Below, piece after piece: positions 31,276 to 40,504 of a DNA stretch of 64,000 nucleotides. Source of the stretch: Lachnospiraceae bacterium UBA4338 (GTDB lineage Bacteria; Bacillota; Clostridia; Lachnospirales; Lachnospiraceae); assembly GCA_002393735.1 (NCBI GenBank), contig DGTK01000008.1:14861-78860 (forward strand), in the 5' to 3' direction. Positions within the stretch are counted from its first letter, which is position 1, and each line of letters opens with the position of its first letter. Position numbers and translations under genes: made by a program. The notes under the pieces are model-generated. The model saw nothing but the letters and a program-made list of their open reading frames with translations. It ran no database searches and was not told the origin of the DNA.

Positions 31276-32355
31276 TTATAAAACTTCCTCTATTATATGA
31301 TGACCTGCCGCTTTAAGCAAGCGATTCATAACCGCCTCTCCAAGGCCATGTCTGTCAAAATATTCGGAAGAAATAACATCTGCCTTAACGGTATCAAAAT
31401 ATCTTAAAGCCTTATATACGTTAGATGCAATTGCCTCCATATTCCCTATGGAGCCAAGATCAACTATTACCAGTTTTTCCTCATCAAATGGAAGTTTATC
31501 CCTGTAATAATCGTAGTCTTCATGGGCAGTCATTATGCCGCATTTATGACCTTCTTCAATGGCTTTATTCGTGGCTTTGACTATTTCTTCTTTAACCCAC
31601 TTGCTGCTACCTTTATATAAAGTCATATCTCCTTTTGGAGCATAATGTCTGTATCTCATTCCGGGAGCCTTAGGTCTTTGTGTGCAGCCTACATCCATCA
31701 AAGTCGGATCAACCTGCACCTCACCCAGTACTTCTTCAAGCATTTCTTTGGTGATAAAGCCCGGCCTTAATATCATCGGTTTTTCAGCTGTCAGGTCCAC
31801 TATTGTGGATTCAAGACCTATTTCAATGTCATCACAGGTAAGAATCATATCCACCCTGTCGGCTAAATCTTCAATAACATGAGATGATTTGGTCGGACTT
31901 GGTCTACCTGATAAATTGGCACTCGGCGCTGCTATATAAGAGCCCGCCGCCTCTATAAAAGCTTTGGCTATAGGGTGAGACGGGAATCTCACTGCCACTG
32001 TATCAAGACCACCCGTGGTTTCCCTTGGAACATTATCAGACGCCTTAAGTATCATGGTAAGAGGTCCCGGCCAGAATTCCTCTGCCAGTACATAAAATGT
32101 CTTCGGTATATCTATGGCAATCTTATCAATATCCTTAATATCACTTATATGAACGATTAAAGGATTGTCGGATGGTCTGCCTTTGGCAGCATATATCTTC
32201 TTACTTGATAAAGGATTAAGGCCATCTCCTCCAAGACCATATACAGTCTCTGTAGGAAATACTACCAGGCCGCCATTTCGGATAATCTCTCCTGCTCTTT
32301 TAATGGCATCACTGTCTATGTTATTTTTAGTTAATTCACATATTTCTGCATTCAT
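31276..32355 (-). CDS. Threonylcarbamoyl-AMP synthase
   Basis: Makes threonylcarbamoyl-AMP from threonine, bicarbonate and ATP for the universal t6A37 modification of ANN-decoding tRNAs. At 359 residues it is the long Sua5 form: an N-terminal YrdC domain (about 1-200; KRAGEIIRNGGLVVFPTETVYGLG-type start, KGRPSDNPL) and a C-terminal Sua5 domain (about 230-359). The start is ATG at 32353-32355, one base after the stop of the GH18 gene, indicating translational coupling; a 26-codon longer frame lies inside that gene. Confidence 0.93.
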   Translation of the reverse strand: MNAEICELTKNNIDSDAIKRAGEIIRNGGLVVFPTETVYGLGGDGLNPLSSKKIYAAKGRPSDNPLIVHISDIKDIDKIAIDIPKTFYVLAEEFWPGPLTMILKASDNVPRETTGGLDTVAVRFPSHPIAKAFIEAAGSYIAAPSANLSGRPSPTKSSHVIEDLADRVDMILTCDDIEIGLESTIVDLTAEKPMILRPGFITKEMLEEVLGEVQVDPTLMDVGCTQRPKAPGMRYRHYAPKGDMTLYKGSSKWVKEEIVKATNKAIEEGHKCGIMTAHEDYDYYRDKLPFDEEKLVIVDLGSIGNMEAIASNVYKALRYFDTVKADVISSEYFDRHGLGEAVMNRLLKAAGHHIIEEVL

Positions 32356-32356
32356 A

Positions 32357-34135
32357 TTATTCGTATAAGTAGCCCTCGATGTAGCCCCAAACAACAGGAT
32401 CCTCAAGACCTGCCTTCCACTCAGCCACACCACCTACTTCATAAGACTGCATTACGCTTAACTTAACCTGAATGGACTCAGGATCTTCAAGCCAGATCTG
32501 ATACAAGGTTCCGCCTTTTTCAATCTGCCCATATTGCTGACAGGTCTCATTATCCCATTCCAATGCAATACCATTGGCATTAGCCCACTCTTTTGCTTCA
32601 ATCATTCCAAGAGCCTTTGAGGAAACCTCACCTGCTGCTGTTGTCCATGCTCTTGTATAGAATGGAATGGCATTAATAACTTTATTAGCAGGCATAACAT
32701 TGGTTGCCTGAATAATACCCTGCTCCACATAATCAATGGAAGCTACTGAACCTGCTTCTGCTGAGCCTGCATAATGCTCATCATATCCCATGATAATTAC
32801 ATAATCAGCAAATACACCCTGCTGGTCTATTCCATAGAATGAATTGTAGGCTGCCGGAACATAGTTATCTACTGAAAGAATCAGTCCTGCATCATGAGTC
32901 TTAACTGACAACTCTCTTATAAACTGTACAAAATCCTGGCCGTAATCAGACTTAAGTGTCTCAAAATCAATATTAACACCCTGAAGGCCTGCCGCCTGGG
33001 CGTCAGACACAATACTGTCCACAAGTTTATTTCTCTTTGAAGTATTTCGAAGGATTGCACCCAGGTCTACTGAATAATCCACATCAGTCCATACTCCCCA
33101 GACATCTATGCCATATGCGTTTATTTTGTCAACATATGCCTTATCGGAAATATTCTCAATATTCCCTTCATTATCAAGAATTCTAAACCAGGTTGGTGCA
33201 ATGGTCTTAACGCCTGATGTAAGGCTGGTAATACCTGCTTCCTGTCCCAATACATCGTCAATTGCAACATTAGATGCCTGATTCATAACCTGAACGAATA
33301 ATACATTTTCTTTTTCTTCTTTGGTAAGGCTTGCAATTGATACTGTATATGTTGCGCCCTTAATGTCTACAGTATATGCAGATCCGCTCATGTTAAGACG
33401 CTTACTCATTACATAACCAATATAGCCTTCGTCTGTAAGGACTTTGGTCCAGTCATCAAGTTCCTCTAAGACATATACTTCCTCACCTTCAGTAAGGTCC
33501 TCAAGTATAGGACTCTTGATGCCGCCTCTGTATCTTACTGCTGTATCCTTTGTAGCAAATGCTTCCTCAGCCTTTGATCCCTTTGTATATATAACCACAT
33601 GATTAGGGTCATCATATTCTGTATAAGTCATATCCGCAAAAAGACTTATATATTCAAGGGATACATATAATTCTCCGTCCTTCAGAACTGCAGGAGCAAA
33701 TGTTGTGGAGACAGGGGAGCCGTCCACGTCATAACTTTTTGCACCAGAAGAGACGTTATATACTATATTTTCTTTGCCTGTGGTATTAATCAGAACCTGA
33801 TCATCTACATTATAGTAGAAGTTGCTATTAAAAGCCTGCCTTACCACATCCAAAGGAAGATAACATTCTCCTTCATATTCATAGCCCACATATTCAGAGT
33901 GCTCCTCATTAATTATAAGAGCCACACTGTCTTCACCTGCTATGCCAAAATATTCAAATTTATCTGCTCTTTCTTTACTCTCTGTAAATCTTTCGTATAT
34001 ATCCTTACCATAAAAAATTCCAACTATAGCTACAATGAGGACGATTGCAACCAGTACTGGAATGAGTTTTTTCATAAAGGCTGCAGCCTTTCTGGCACGT
34101 CTCTTCTTACGGGCCGCTTTGCTTCCTTTAGCCAT
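32357..34135 (-). CDS. Membrane-anchored glycoside hydrolase family 18 protein
   Basis: A 592-residue protein: very basic N-terminus, one membrane helix (about 22-45), a copper-amine-oxidase-N-like region (about 70-190), an SH3-like segment (about 195-265) and a GH18 catalytic domain (about 300-590). The active-site strand reads GVNIDFETL (near 386-394), with the DxE pair intact. The domain set resembles YdhD/YaaH-type N-acetylglucosaminidases that act on peptidoglycan, including spore cortex. AGGAGG precedes the ATG and a promoter lies 46 bases upstream. Sua5 is translationally coupled downstream. Confidence 0.85.
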   Translation of the reverse strand: MAKGSKAARKKRRARKAAAFMKKLIPVLVAIVLIVAIVGIFYGKDIYERFTESKERADKFEYFGIAGEDSVALIINEEHSEYVGYEYEGECYLPLDVVRQAFNSNFYYNVDDQVLINTTGKENIVYNVSSGAKSYDVDGSPVSTTFAPAVLKDGELYVSLEYISLFADMTYTEYDDPNHVVIYTKGSKAEEAFATKDTAVRYRGGIKSPILEDLTEGEEVYVLEELDDWTKVLTDEGYIGYVMSKRLNMSGSAYTVDIKGATYTVSIASLTKEEKENVLFVQVMNQASNVAIDDVLGQEAGITSLTSGVKTIAPTWFRILDNEGNIENISDKAYVDKINAYGIDVWGVWTDVDYSVDLGAILRNTSKRNKLVDSIVSDAQAAGLQGVNIDFETLKSDYGQDFVQFIRELSVKTHDAGLILSVDNYVPAAYNSFYGIDQQGVFADYVIIMGYDEHYAGSAEAGSVASIDYVEQGIIQATNVMPANKVINAIPFYTRAWTTAAGEVSSKALGMIEAKEWANANGIALEWDNETCQQYGQIEKGGTLYQIWLEDPESIQVKLSVMQSYEVGGVAEWKAGLEDPVVWGYIEGYLYE

Positions 34136-34180
34136 TATAATTCGCCTCCTATCAATTCCGGTTTAAAACCAACCGTCCCC

Positions 34181-34209
34181 ATTATAACAAATAATCAGGA
34201 TATCGTCAT
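34181..34209 (-). promoter_or_regulatory. Promoter of the GH18 gene (extended -10)
   Basis: On the minus strand ATGACG (34204-34209), 17-base spacer ending in TGT, perfect TATAAT (34181-34186). The TGn extension compensates for the weak -35. Confidence 0.6.
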
Positions 34210-34697
34210 TATATTTATTTTTTAATTTTTTACTGCTACACAACTCGAGGGTTTTCTTGGTGCAGCCTTAAAATACCAAAAGGACTTCGTAGTAAAATTT
34301 CCTTTTTTGACAACATCACAAGGACTCTGAATGCTAATTTTAATTTGGGATCTCAAATTCTGAATCGAATCTGAAAAATGAATGCTTACGCATTTAGACA
34401 AAAAAATATAAAATAATTAATTATATAAAAAATCGATTTGTATGATAGTTAATTGTTGATTAGTATTAGGATTGGCATTACCATATTTTAAGTTTAGTAA
34501 GACAACCTAATAAATTGTGAATTTTAAATAGATTAATATCGACCTCCTTTCCGGCACATGGATTTCAGAGGCCTTGCATAATCAATATATCAGTTACACT
34601 TTTTAGAATCTATGGTAAAAATTACCAATTTTTTTAAGTATTCTCTCAAAGCCTTGATTTATGGGACTTTCCGGTACTTCAAAAAACAAATATAGTA

Positions 34698-34726
34698 TTG
34701 TTTAGAGGCCTTTTTTATGGTAAAAT
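34698..34726 (+). promoter_or_regulatory. Promoter of the MecA-like gene
   Basis: TTGTTT (34698-34703), 17-base spacer, TAAAAT (34721-34726); transcript start near 34733, leader of about 40 bases. Confidence 0.6.
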
Positions 34727-34774
34727 GTACTCGCGTATATCAAATACTACCAAAAAAATAAAGGAGGATGTCCA

Positions 34775-35818
34775 ATGCAAATTTCATTAGAAAATTCCAA
34801 TACTGTTGTATGCATTATTAGTATTGAAGAACTGGCTGATTACGGGCTTACTCCTAACAATCTGAGTATGGATAACGAAGGTGTTCAGAGCCTGGTTAAG
34901 ACTATTTTGCAGAAGGCCAGCGAGAAATACGGAACAGATATGTCCACCAACAACCTGGTCATCGAGATGAAACCTCAGGATGAATTATCCTTTAAGCTTA
35001 CCTTTACAAGAATCAACTCGCCTGCAGATTTAGCGAGATGCCTTAACAGAACCAAGCTTAACTTAAATAATCTTAATGATAATTCAGCAAAAACCGGTGA
35101 AGTAATACCTAATATTAAAATAGAGCTTTTTGATGGTAACAATAAACAGGCAATTCCAATTAATCCGGGAGATTTATCGAACTTGGATCCGAATCTTATC
35201 GGAGAAAGCATAAATGCCATATTGGAGACACTGGCGAATATTCTGAACGAGTCCTTCAAACTTCCATTTGAAGATGACGAGGACGATGAAGACGATGACG
35301 ATTATGATGACGACTTCGAGGACGATGATGAAGAAGAAGATAATGATTCCGAATCAATAAGCGCTCTTAAACGTCCGTCAAAACTTGATTTCATGCCTCC
35401 TGCTGAAGACAGAAATCAGTCCATCAGCAAAGAGAATTTAGAGGCTGCCTATAATGTTGCCAATGCCGCTACCAGCGAGCAGGCCAACGTACTTTTAGAC
35501 GACAGCCGCGACTACAAGATGATAGTTACCATCAGATACGGCATCTTAAGCGAGCTCATCGACAGAGCCGGCAAGTTAAAGAATTCAGAAGTTATTCACT
35601 ATCGTTCCAATCTTTACAAGGACGAGAACGAGAAATTATATGTACTCGATGTTTACTGCCCTACAGTGCAGTTAAATCAGAATGCGAATTTTTCAAGATT
35701 TTTGAAAAATGCCCGCTCCGTTAAATATTCATACAAAGACAGATTAGCAAACTTCAACAAGAACAATTATACTTTAATGATTGAAGGAAATGCACTTGAA
35801 GTCCTAAGCCAGTTGTAA
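34775..35818 (+). CDS. MecA-like adaptor protein with an acidic linker
   Basis: A 347-residue protein whose N-terminal 80 residues follow the MecA pattern (start MQISLENSNTVV, then SIEELADYGLT and LVIEMKPQDELSFKLTF) and whose C-terminal part (about 240-345) matches the ClpC-binding MecA domain (YGILSELIDRAGKL...). MecA proteins present substrates to the ClpCP protease. Between the two lies a strongly acidic stretch at 166-193, almost only Asp and Glu, longer than in Bacillus MecA. AAAGGAGG is well placed and the gene has its own promoter and terminator. clpC is not in the window. The family call is moderately sure. Confidence 0.68.
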   Translation: MQISLENSNTVVCIISIEELADYGLTPNNLSMDNEGVQSLVKTILQKASEKYGTDMSTNNLVIEMKPQDELSFKLTFTRINSPADLARCLNRTKLNLNNLNDNSAKTGEVIPNIKIELFDGNNKQAIPINPGDLSNLDPNLIGESINAILETLANILNESFKLPFEDDEDDEDDDDYDDDFEDDDEEEDNDSESISALKRPSKLDFMPPAEDRNQSISKENLEAAYNVANAATSEQANVLLDDSRDYKMIVTIRYGILSELIDRAGKLKNSEVIHYRSNLYKDENEKLYVLDVYCPTVQLNQNANFSRFLKNARSVKYSYKDRLANFNKNNYTLMIEGNALEVLSQL

Positions 35819-35838
35819 ATTAAGGCTAAGCCTGAAAA

Positions 35839-35873
35839 AAAGAGTAGGAAATGGAAATATTCCTACTCTTTTT
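35839..35873 (+). terminator. Bidirectional terminator
   Basis: AAAGAGTAGGAA paired with TTCCTACTCTTT, then TTTTT on the plus strand and a long A-run on the 5' side, ending both the MecA-like gene and the DUF1858 gene. Confidence 0.9.
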
Positions 35874-35893
35874 CATATATAAATAAAGATTAA

Positions 35894-36088
35894 TTATTTT
35901 AAAAGTTCATTTATATCTTCAAGAAGCATATCAGCATCAATTCCGTGAACCATTGCAGCTTCCTCAATTGTCTCTCCCATGGCTGAAGGGCAGCCAATAC
36001 AATGCATACCAGCATTAAGTAAAATAGGCACCACATCAGGATTTGCAGTAATCATTTCAGCGATTGTCATATCTTTAGTAAATATCAT
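35894..36088 (-). CDS. DUF1858 small redox-type protein
   Basis: A 64-residue protein of the DUF1858 family (also called hybrid-cluster-associated redox disulfide proteins), starting MIFTKDMTIAEMITANP and carrying the conserved pair in CIGCP (Cys30, Cys33). The small helical fold with a CxxC suggests thiol redox or metal binding; the precise role is not established. AGGAGA stands upstream. It is divergent from the ferredoxin gene, with about 165 bases between them. Confidence 0.85.
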   Translation of the reverse strand: MIFTKDMTIAEMITANPDVVPILLNAGMHCIGCPSAMGETIEEAAMVHGIDADMLLEDINELLK

Positions 36089-36168
36089 GTCTCTTTTCTC
36101 CTTTTCTCAGTCCCCATTCCCTAATGAATAATTATATGAAAAAAAAGCCATAAGTCAAGCAATTAGCA

Positions 36169-36196
36169 TTGACTAACTTAAAACTTTTGATATATT
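36169..36196 (+). promoter_or_regulatory. Ferredoxin promoter
   Basis: TTGACT (36169-36174), 16-base spacer, TATATT (36191-36196). It gives a leader of about 50 bases ending in GGAGGT before the ATG. Confidence 0.65.
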
Positions 36197-36253
36197 ATGT
36201 AACCGTAGATTGGCAAAGTTAATTTATAATACTTTTATAAGGAGGTATTTACC

Positions 36254-36424
36254 ATGGCATATCAAATCGGAGATGAATGTATTCAGTGTGGTGCTTGCGC
36301 AGCTCAGTGTCCTGCAGAAGCTATTTCAGAAGGCGAAGATAAGTATGTTATCGATGCAGACGCTTGTTTAGGTTGTGGCGCATGTGCAGACGGATGTCCT
36401 GCAGGTGCTATCACAGAAGCATAA
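36254..36424 (+). CDS. 2[4Fe-4S] clostridial-type ferredoxin
   Basis: A 56-residue protein with two complete cluster motifs: Cys9-x2-Cys12-x2-Cys15-x3-Cys19 and Cys38-x2-Cys41-x2-Cys44-x3-Cys48. It begins MAYQIGDECIQCGAC, as in Clostridium ferredoxins, and is rich in acidic residues. It would carry low-potential electrons for pyruvate:ferredoxin oxidoreductase, hydrogenase or Rnf-type enzymes; the hydrogenase maturase gene at 58 kb fits. GGAGGT precedes the ATG by 7 bases; its own promoter and strong terminator suggest high, monocistronic expression. Confidence 0.96.
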   Translation: MAYQIGDECIQCGACAAQCPAEAISEGEDKYVIDADACLGCGACADGCPAGAITEA

Positions 36425-36445
36425 TTAATTAATAAAGTCAAAATT

Positions 36446-36471
36446 AAAAGCAGCCGTAAGGCTGCTTTTTT
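36446..36471 (+). terminator. Terminator after the ferredoxin gene
   Basis: AAAAGCAGCC-GTAA-GGCTGCTTTTTT: 10-bp stem, 4-base loop and a T-run; the A-run at its 5' side also serves the convergent dnaB operon. Confidence 0.92.
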
Positions 36472-36503
36472 GTATTTATAATTATTTTGTATTTATAATT
36501 ATT
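36470..36503. repeat. Exact 17-bp tandem duplication
   Basis: The sequence TTGTATTTATAATTATT occurs twice without a gap (36470-36486, 36487-36503), directly after the ferredoxin terminator and before the end of dnaB. It looks like a recent slippage duplication. Confidence 0.85.
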
Positions 36504-36510
36504 GTGTTTG

Positions 36511-37854
36511 TTAGCTCTTATCAACTTCCAGATCGCAGAACTGCGTGAAGCTTGGAAGCCATGCCAGTGATACGGTTCCTACCGGGCCGTTACGCTGTTT
36601 AGCTATAATAATATCTGCAACATTAGGTCTTTCCGACTTTTCTTTTGTATAATAATCATCCCTGTAAATGAACATTACAACGTCCGCATCCTGCTCGATG
36701 GCACCGGATTCACGAAGGTCTGCAAGTACAGGAATGTGATCAGCTCTTGAGTCAACTGCACGGTTAAGCTGTGAAAGTGCGATAACAGGAATGTCCAGTT
36801 CTCTTGCCAGGGACTTAAGAGATCTTGATATCTCTGAGATTTCCTGCTGTCTGCTGTCTGACTTGCCATTACCTGACATCAGCTGTAAGTAGTCGATTAC
36901 TACCAATGACAAATCCTCTTCAAGTTTTAACTTACGGCACTTTGATCTGATTTCCTGAGGGCTGATACTACTTGTATCATCTACAAAAAGCCTCGCCATA
37001 CCAACTTCAGCACTACCCTCAACCAGTTTTGCCCACTCAGATTCATCTGATATTGAACCCTCCCTTATCTTCTTGGAATCCACCTTGGACTCCATGGCAA
37101 TAAGACGGTTAACCAGCTGAACCTTGGACATTTCCAAAGAGAATAATGCAACAGTCTTTCTTTCTCTTAATGCCACATTAAGTGCAATATTAAGAGCGAA
37201 GGCGGTTTTACCCATTGAAGGTCTTGCCGCAATAAGAATAAGGTCTGATTTCTGAAGACCAGCTGTCATTGAGTTAAGCTTGGTAAAGCCGGTATTAAGA
37301 CCGGTAAGTTCACCATCATTCTTATATCTTTTATATATATCATCCAGAGCTCTTGAAACTACGGATGTAATACTCTCAAATTCAGCATTGCCCCTGTCCT
37401 GAAAAACTTCGAATAAAGCCTTCTCGGACTCTGCCTTATAGTCCATGATGCTGTCATTATCTTCGTAGCCCCTTGTGACTACCTTCTCAGCCGCACGGAT
37501 TACACGTCTTCTGTCACTCTTTTCCCTGACTATTTCGGCATATGACTTTATATTAACTGCTGTCGGCACATTAACTACAAAGTCCTTAATATATTCTACT
37601 GAGCAAACATCTTCCGGAAGCTGTTTGGCTTTCAGCGCTTCCCTTAATGTTACTATATCTATATCAACATGCTGGGCACTCAGCTCAACTATTGTATCAA
37701 AAATTATTCCATATTGTTTATTATAGAAGTCGCTTCCCGTAATCAGATCTGCAGCCACGGAGATAACTTCATTATCAACCATCATGGCGCCGATTACGCT
37801 CTGCTCGGCTTCCGTAGAGTGTGGAATCACCCTGTTTACTACATTGTCATCCAT
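36511..37854 (-). CDS. dnaB: Replicative DNA helicase DnaB
   Basis: Hexameric 5'-3' helicase of the replication fork, 447 residues: N-terminal helical domain (about 10-110) that binds primase, then a RecA-like motor with P-loop ARPSMGKTAF (210-219), Walker B LVVIDYLQLM (about 310-319) and the arginine/KQRNGP segment near the end. No intein is present. It is the last gene of gdpP-rplI-dnaB, a common Firmicutes order, 23 bases after rplI. Confidence 0.97.
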   Translation of the reverse strand: MDDNVVNRVIPHSTEAEQSVIGAMMVDNEVISVAADLITGSDFYNKQYGIIFDTIVELSAQHVDIDIVTLREALKAKQLPEDVCSVEYIKDFVVNVPTAVNIKSYAEIVREKSDRRRVIRAAEKVVTRGYEDNDSIMDYKAESEKALFEVFQDRGNAEFESITSVVSRALDDIYKRYKNDGELTGLNTGFTKLNSMTAGLQKSDLILIAARPSMGKTAFALNIALNVALRERKTVALFSLEMSKVQLVNRLIAMESKVDSKKIREGSISDESEWAKLVEGSAEVGMARLFVDDTSSISPQEIRSKCRKLKLEEDLSLVVIDYLQLMSGNGKSDSRQQEISEISRSLKSLARELDIPVIALSQLNRAVDSRADHIPVLADLRESGAIEQDADVVMFIYRDDYYTKEKSERPNVADIIIAKQRNGPVGTVSLAWLPSFTQFCDLEVDKS

Positions 37855-37877
37855 TTCATTTATCCCCCGAAATGTTA

Positions 37878-38324
37878 TTATTCTGCCACTACCTTAACTT
37901 TAAGTAAGGCAGTTACTTCAGGGTGTAACTTAACAGGTACATCAGCCTCGCTGACCGCTTTGATTGCTTCTTTAAGCTGAATCTTCTTCTTATCAACTTT
38001 AATGCCACACTGTTTATCCAGAGCATCACTGATTTCCTTAGCTGTAACTGCGCCAAAAGCCCTGCCGTTTTCACCAACCTTAATCGGAACATTTACGCTG
38101 ACCTTCTCAATCTTTGCACCAAGTTCTTTGGCTGTCTCAAGATTTTCTTTGGCGATTTTGGCCTCGTTGGCTTTATGAAGTTTAAGGTCGTTCTTATTGG
38201 CCTCATTAGCCGGAACTCCCAGTTTCTTTGGAATTATATAATTTCTTGCATATCCGTCATTGATTTCAAGCATGTCACCTTTTTTGCCTAAAGATTTAAC
38301 ATCCTGTAATAAAATAACCTGCAT
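37878..38324 (-). CDS. rplI: 50S ribosomal protein L9
   Basis: A 148-residue protein of the large subunit near the L1 stalk: N-terminal MQVILLQDVKSLGKKGDMLEI-type domain, long connecting helix (about 40-75) and C-terminal domain. Normal length. It starts 3 bases after the gdpP stop, so translation is probably coupled. Confidence 0.97.
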   Translation of the reverse strand: MQVILLQDVKSLGKKGDMLEINDGYARNYIIPKKLGVPANEANKNDLKLHKANEAKIAKENLETAKELGAKIEKVSVNVPIKVGENGRAFGAVTAKEISDALDKQCGIKVDKKKIQLKEAIKAVSEADVPVKLHPEVTALLKVKVVAE

Positions 38325-38327
38325 AAC

Positions 38328-40364
38328 TTACACCTCACCACTCTCGATTTCTTTATCAAGCACTTCTTTTAATTTTTCTGCTGCTTCTTCACAGGTAATA
38401 CCTGTAAACTGAGCACCGGCAACGTTCATGTGTCCGCCGCCTCCAAGTTTTTCTGTAATAACCTGAACATTAAGTTCATCAATTGATCTGGCGCTTAAGT
38501 ATATCCTGCTCTGGTATTCAACAAATACGAAACTTGCCTTAACGCCAATGATATTAAGTAATTCATTTGCTGCCTGAGCCGCAACAATTGTAGGACTCTG
38601 ACATGTGGTTCCATCACATATTGAGATGGCATAATCGTTCTTATAAATATATGCATCCCTGATGGTTCTGGCCTTGGCCATATATTCTGAAGCATCTTCC
38701 CTGAAGAGCTTACGAACTCTGGTAACATCTGCACCGGTTCTTCTAAGATAAGCTGCTGCTTCAAAAGTTCTTACACCGGTCTTGGTTGTGAAATTATTGG
38801 TATCAATTACGATACCTGAATACATACAGTCAGCTTCGATGCCGCTGATTTTGATTCCATTTGCTATATACTGCAGGATCTCGGATACCATTTCGCAGGC
38901 TGATGATGCATATGGCTCAATATATGAAAGAGTCGCATTATCAATTACTTCCGTTCCCTGTCTGTGGTGATCCAAAACTACAATTGCTTTACATTTCTTC
39001 AGAAGATCCGGACATTCAGTAATGGATGGCTTATTAATATCCACAACAACCAGAACCGCATTGGAGCCAACTGCTTCCAATGCCTGCTGACTTGTCATGA
39101 TTGTGCCTTCAATATAATCAGGCTGCGACTTATATAAATCAACAACCGGCGCCAGGGAAGGGGTGATATCATTAAGTACGATATGTATCTCTTTTTGCAT
39201 ATGTCTTGCGATACATGCAATACCTACGGCTGAACCAAAACTGTCCACATCCCCAAGTCTGTGTCCCATTACAAATATCTGATCTTTATTGGTAAGAATC
39301 TCTTCAAGAGCCTGGGCTTTAACTCTCGCCTTAACTCTTGTACTCTTCTCCATCTGTTCTCTCTTACCACCGAAATACTGAACCTGATTTGGAACCTTAA
39401 CAACCGCCTGGTCACCACCACGGCCGAGAGCAAGGTCGATAGCTGCTCTTGCGAATTCCGCATTCTGAGCATAACTAAGTCCGTCAAGTCCAATACCAAT
39501 ACTAAGAGTAATTGGTCTTTCGTTACCGATATTAACAGTTTTAACTTCCTCTAAAATCTCAAACTTCTTCTCTTTTAAGAGATTAACTGACTGTTTACGA
39601 AGAATAATAATATACTTATCCTTCTCCAGTTTTCTTACAATACCATCAAGGTTTGCAATACACTTATTGATACGTCTGTCTATCAAAGCAAGAAGCAGGC
39701 TCTGCTTAACATCCGGAATACCCTCCAAAACTTCGTCGCAGTTATCCAGATATAAAAGTCCTACTGCAAGAGACTGGTTATCATTCTCTCTTAAGGCAAC
39801 TTTAAGAGCTGTCTCATTAAAGAGATATACTCCGATAATTACATTGTAATCATCTGTCTCTTCCAAAAATTCATTATCCACATAATCGTCAACCACAATA
39901 CGCTGTGTTACGACTCTGAAATCCTGAGTCTCGTACTCGATCTCTGTATTGCTTCTTTCCTTATCAAGTACATCCTCATTAATCTCAGGGAAAATCGTCG
40001 CTATATTCTTATGATATGAAGCCTGTTTCTCTGTAATCTTCTGGAATTCCTCATTCATCCAAAGTATACGGCCCGTAGTGTCTAATAAAGCATGGGGAAG
40101 TTCCAGTTTATTAAGAATCTGCTTCTGTACCTGCCCGTACTGGGTGGCAAAATCAACCATTTCCTTAATGATAAACTTCTTGGAATATGCAAAGAATGAC
40201 AAAATTGCCACGAAATAAATCACCAAAAAGATGGAAACCATTATTCCGGCCTTATAATCAAGCACATATAACCAGAAATCTATCACACCAAGCAAAATCC
40301 CCAGCAAAACAGATATCACTATATAAGAATGCATTCTTGTTTTTATCTTATTGCTTCTTGCCAT
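38328..40364 (-). CDS. gdpP: c-di-AMP phosphodiesterase GdpP
   Basis: Membrane enzyme of 678 residues that hydrolyses c-di-AMP to pApA. Two membrane helices (about 14-34 and 39-60), a PAS-like region (about 75-160), a degenerate GGDEF domain (about 170-330; GRGGDQA in place of GGDEF) and a DHH-DHHA1 catalytic module (about 340-670) with MGHRLGDVDSFG (about 366-377) and LDHHRQ near 463. All DHH metal ligands that can be read are present. It heads the gdpP-rplI-dnaB operon. Confidence 0.95.
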   Translation of the reverse strand: MARSNKIKTRMHSYIVISVLLGILLGVIDFWLYVLDYKAGIMVSIFLVIYFVAILSFFAYSKKFIIKEMVDFATQYGQVQKQILNKLELPHALLDTTGRILWMNEEFQKITEKQASYHKNIATIFPEINEDVLDKERSNTEIEYETQDFRVVTQRIVVDDYVDNEFLEETDDYNVIIGVYLFNETALKVALRENDNQSLAVGLLYLDNCDEVLEGIPDVKQSLLLALIDRRINKCIANLDGIVRKLEKDKYIIILRKQSVNLLKEKKFEILEEVKTVNIGNERPITLSIGIGLDGLSYAQNAEFARAAIDLALGRGGDQAVVKVPNQVQYFGGKREQMEKSTRVKARVKAQALEEILTNKDQIFVMGHRLGDVDSFGSAVGIACIARHMQKEIHIVLNDITPSLAPVVDLYKSQPDYIEGTIMTSQQALEAVGSNAVLVVVDINKPSITECPDLLKKCKAIVVLDHHRQGTEVIDNATLSYIEPYASSACEMVSEILQYIANGIKISGIEADCMYSGIVIDTNNFTTKTGVRTFEAAAYLRRTGADVTRVRKLFREDASEYMAKARTIRDAYIYKNDYAISICDGTTCQSPTIVAAQAANELLNIIGVKASFVFVEYQSRIYLSARSIDELNVQVITEKLGGGGHMNVAGAQFTGITCEEAAEKLKEVLDKEIESGEV

Positions 40365-40400
40365 TAATTTCTCCTTAAGAAAAACAACAAAATCAAATTT

Positions 40401-40429
40401 ATTATAGCATTTTTCTTATAATTGTTCCA
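40401..40429 (-). promoter_or_regulatory. Candidate gdpP operon promoter
   Basis: On the minus strand a perfect TATAAT (40401-40406) 37 bases before the gdpP start, with a weak -35 (TGGAAC, 40424-40429) at 17 bases. Confidence 0.45.
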
Positions 40430-40454
40430 CCTCTTTTGGTGAAATCCCGCAAAA

Positions 40455-40488
40455 GAAAAAAGGCCATTACCCACAATCAGTAATGGCC
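40455..40488 (-). terminator. Terminator of the rpsF-ssb-rpsR operon
   Basis: On the minus strand GGCCATTAC/GTAATGGCC (9 bp, 9-base loop) followed by TTTTTT. Confidence 0.9.
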
Positions 40489-40504
40489 CTAAAAATATTT
40501 TTAA

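Larger units (their letters stand above)
34136..34774. other. AT-rich gap of 0.64 kb between divergent genes
   Basis: No gene is seen. Besides the two promoters at its ends it holds small palindromes: AATTTG-GATC-CAAATT-like (about 34350-34367), AATGC...GCATT (about 34382-34395) and GGTAA/TTACC followed by seven T (about 34612-34638), which could end a short plus-strand transcript. The motif AGAGGCCTT occurs twice (near 34567 and 34704). The gap is long for this compact genome, and nothing in it is recognised as a known RNA. Confidence 0.5.
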
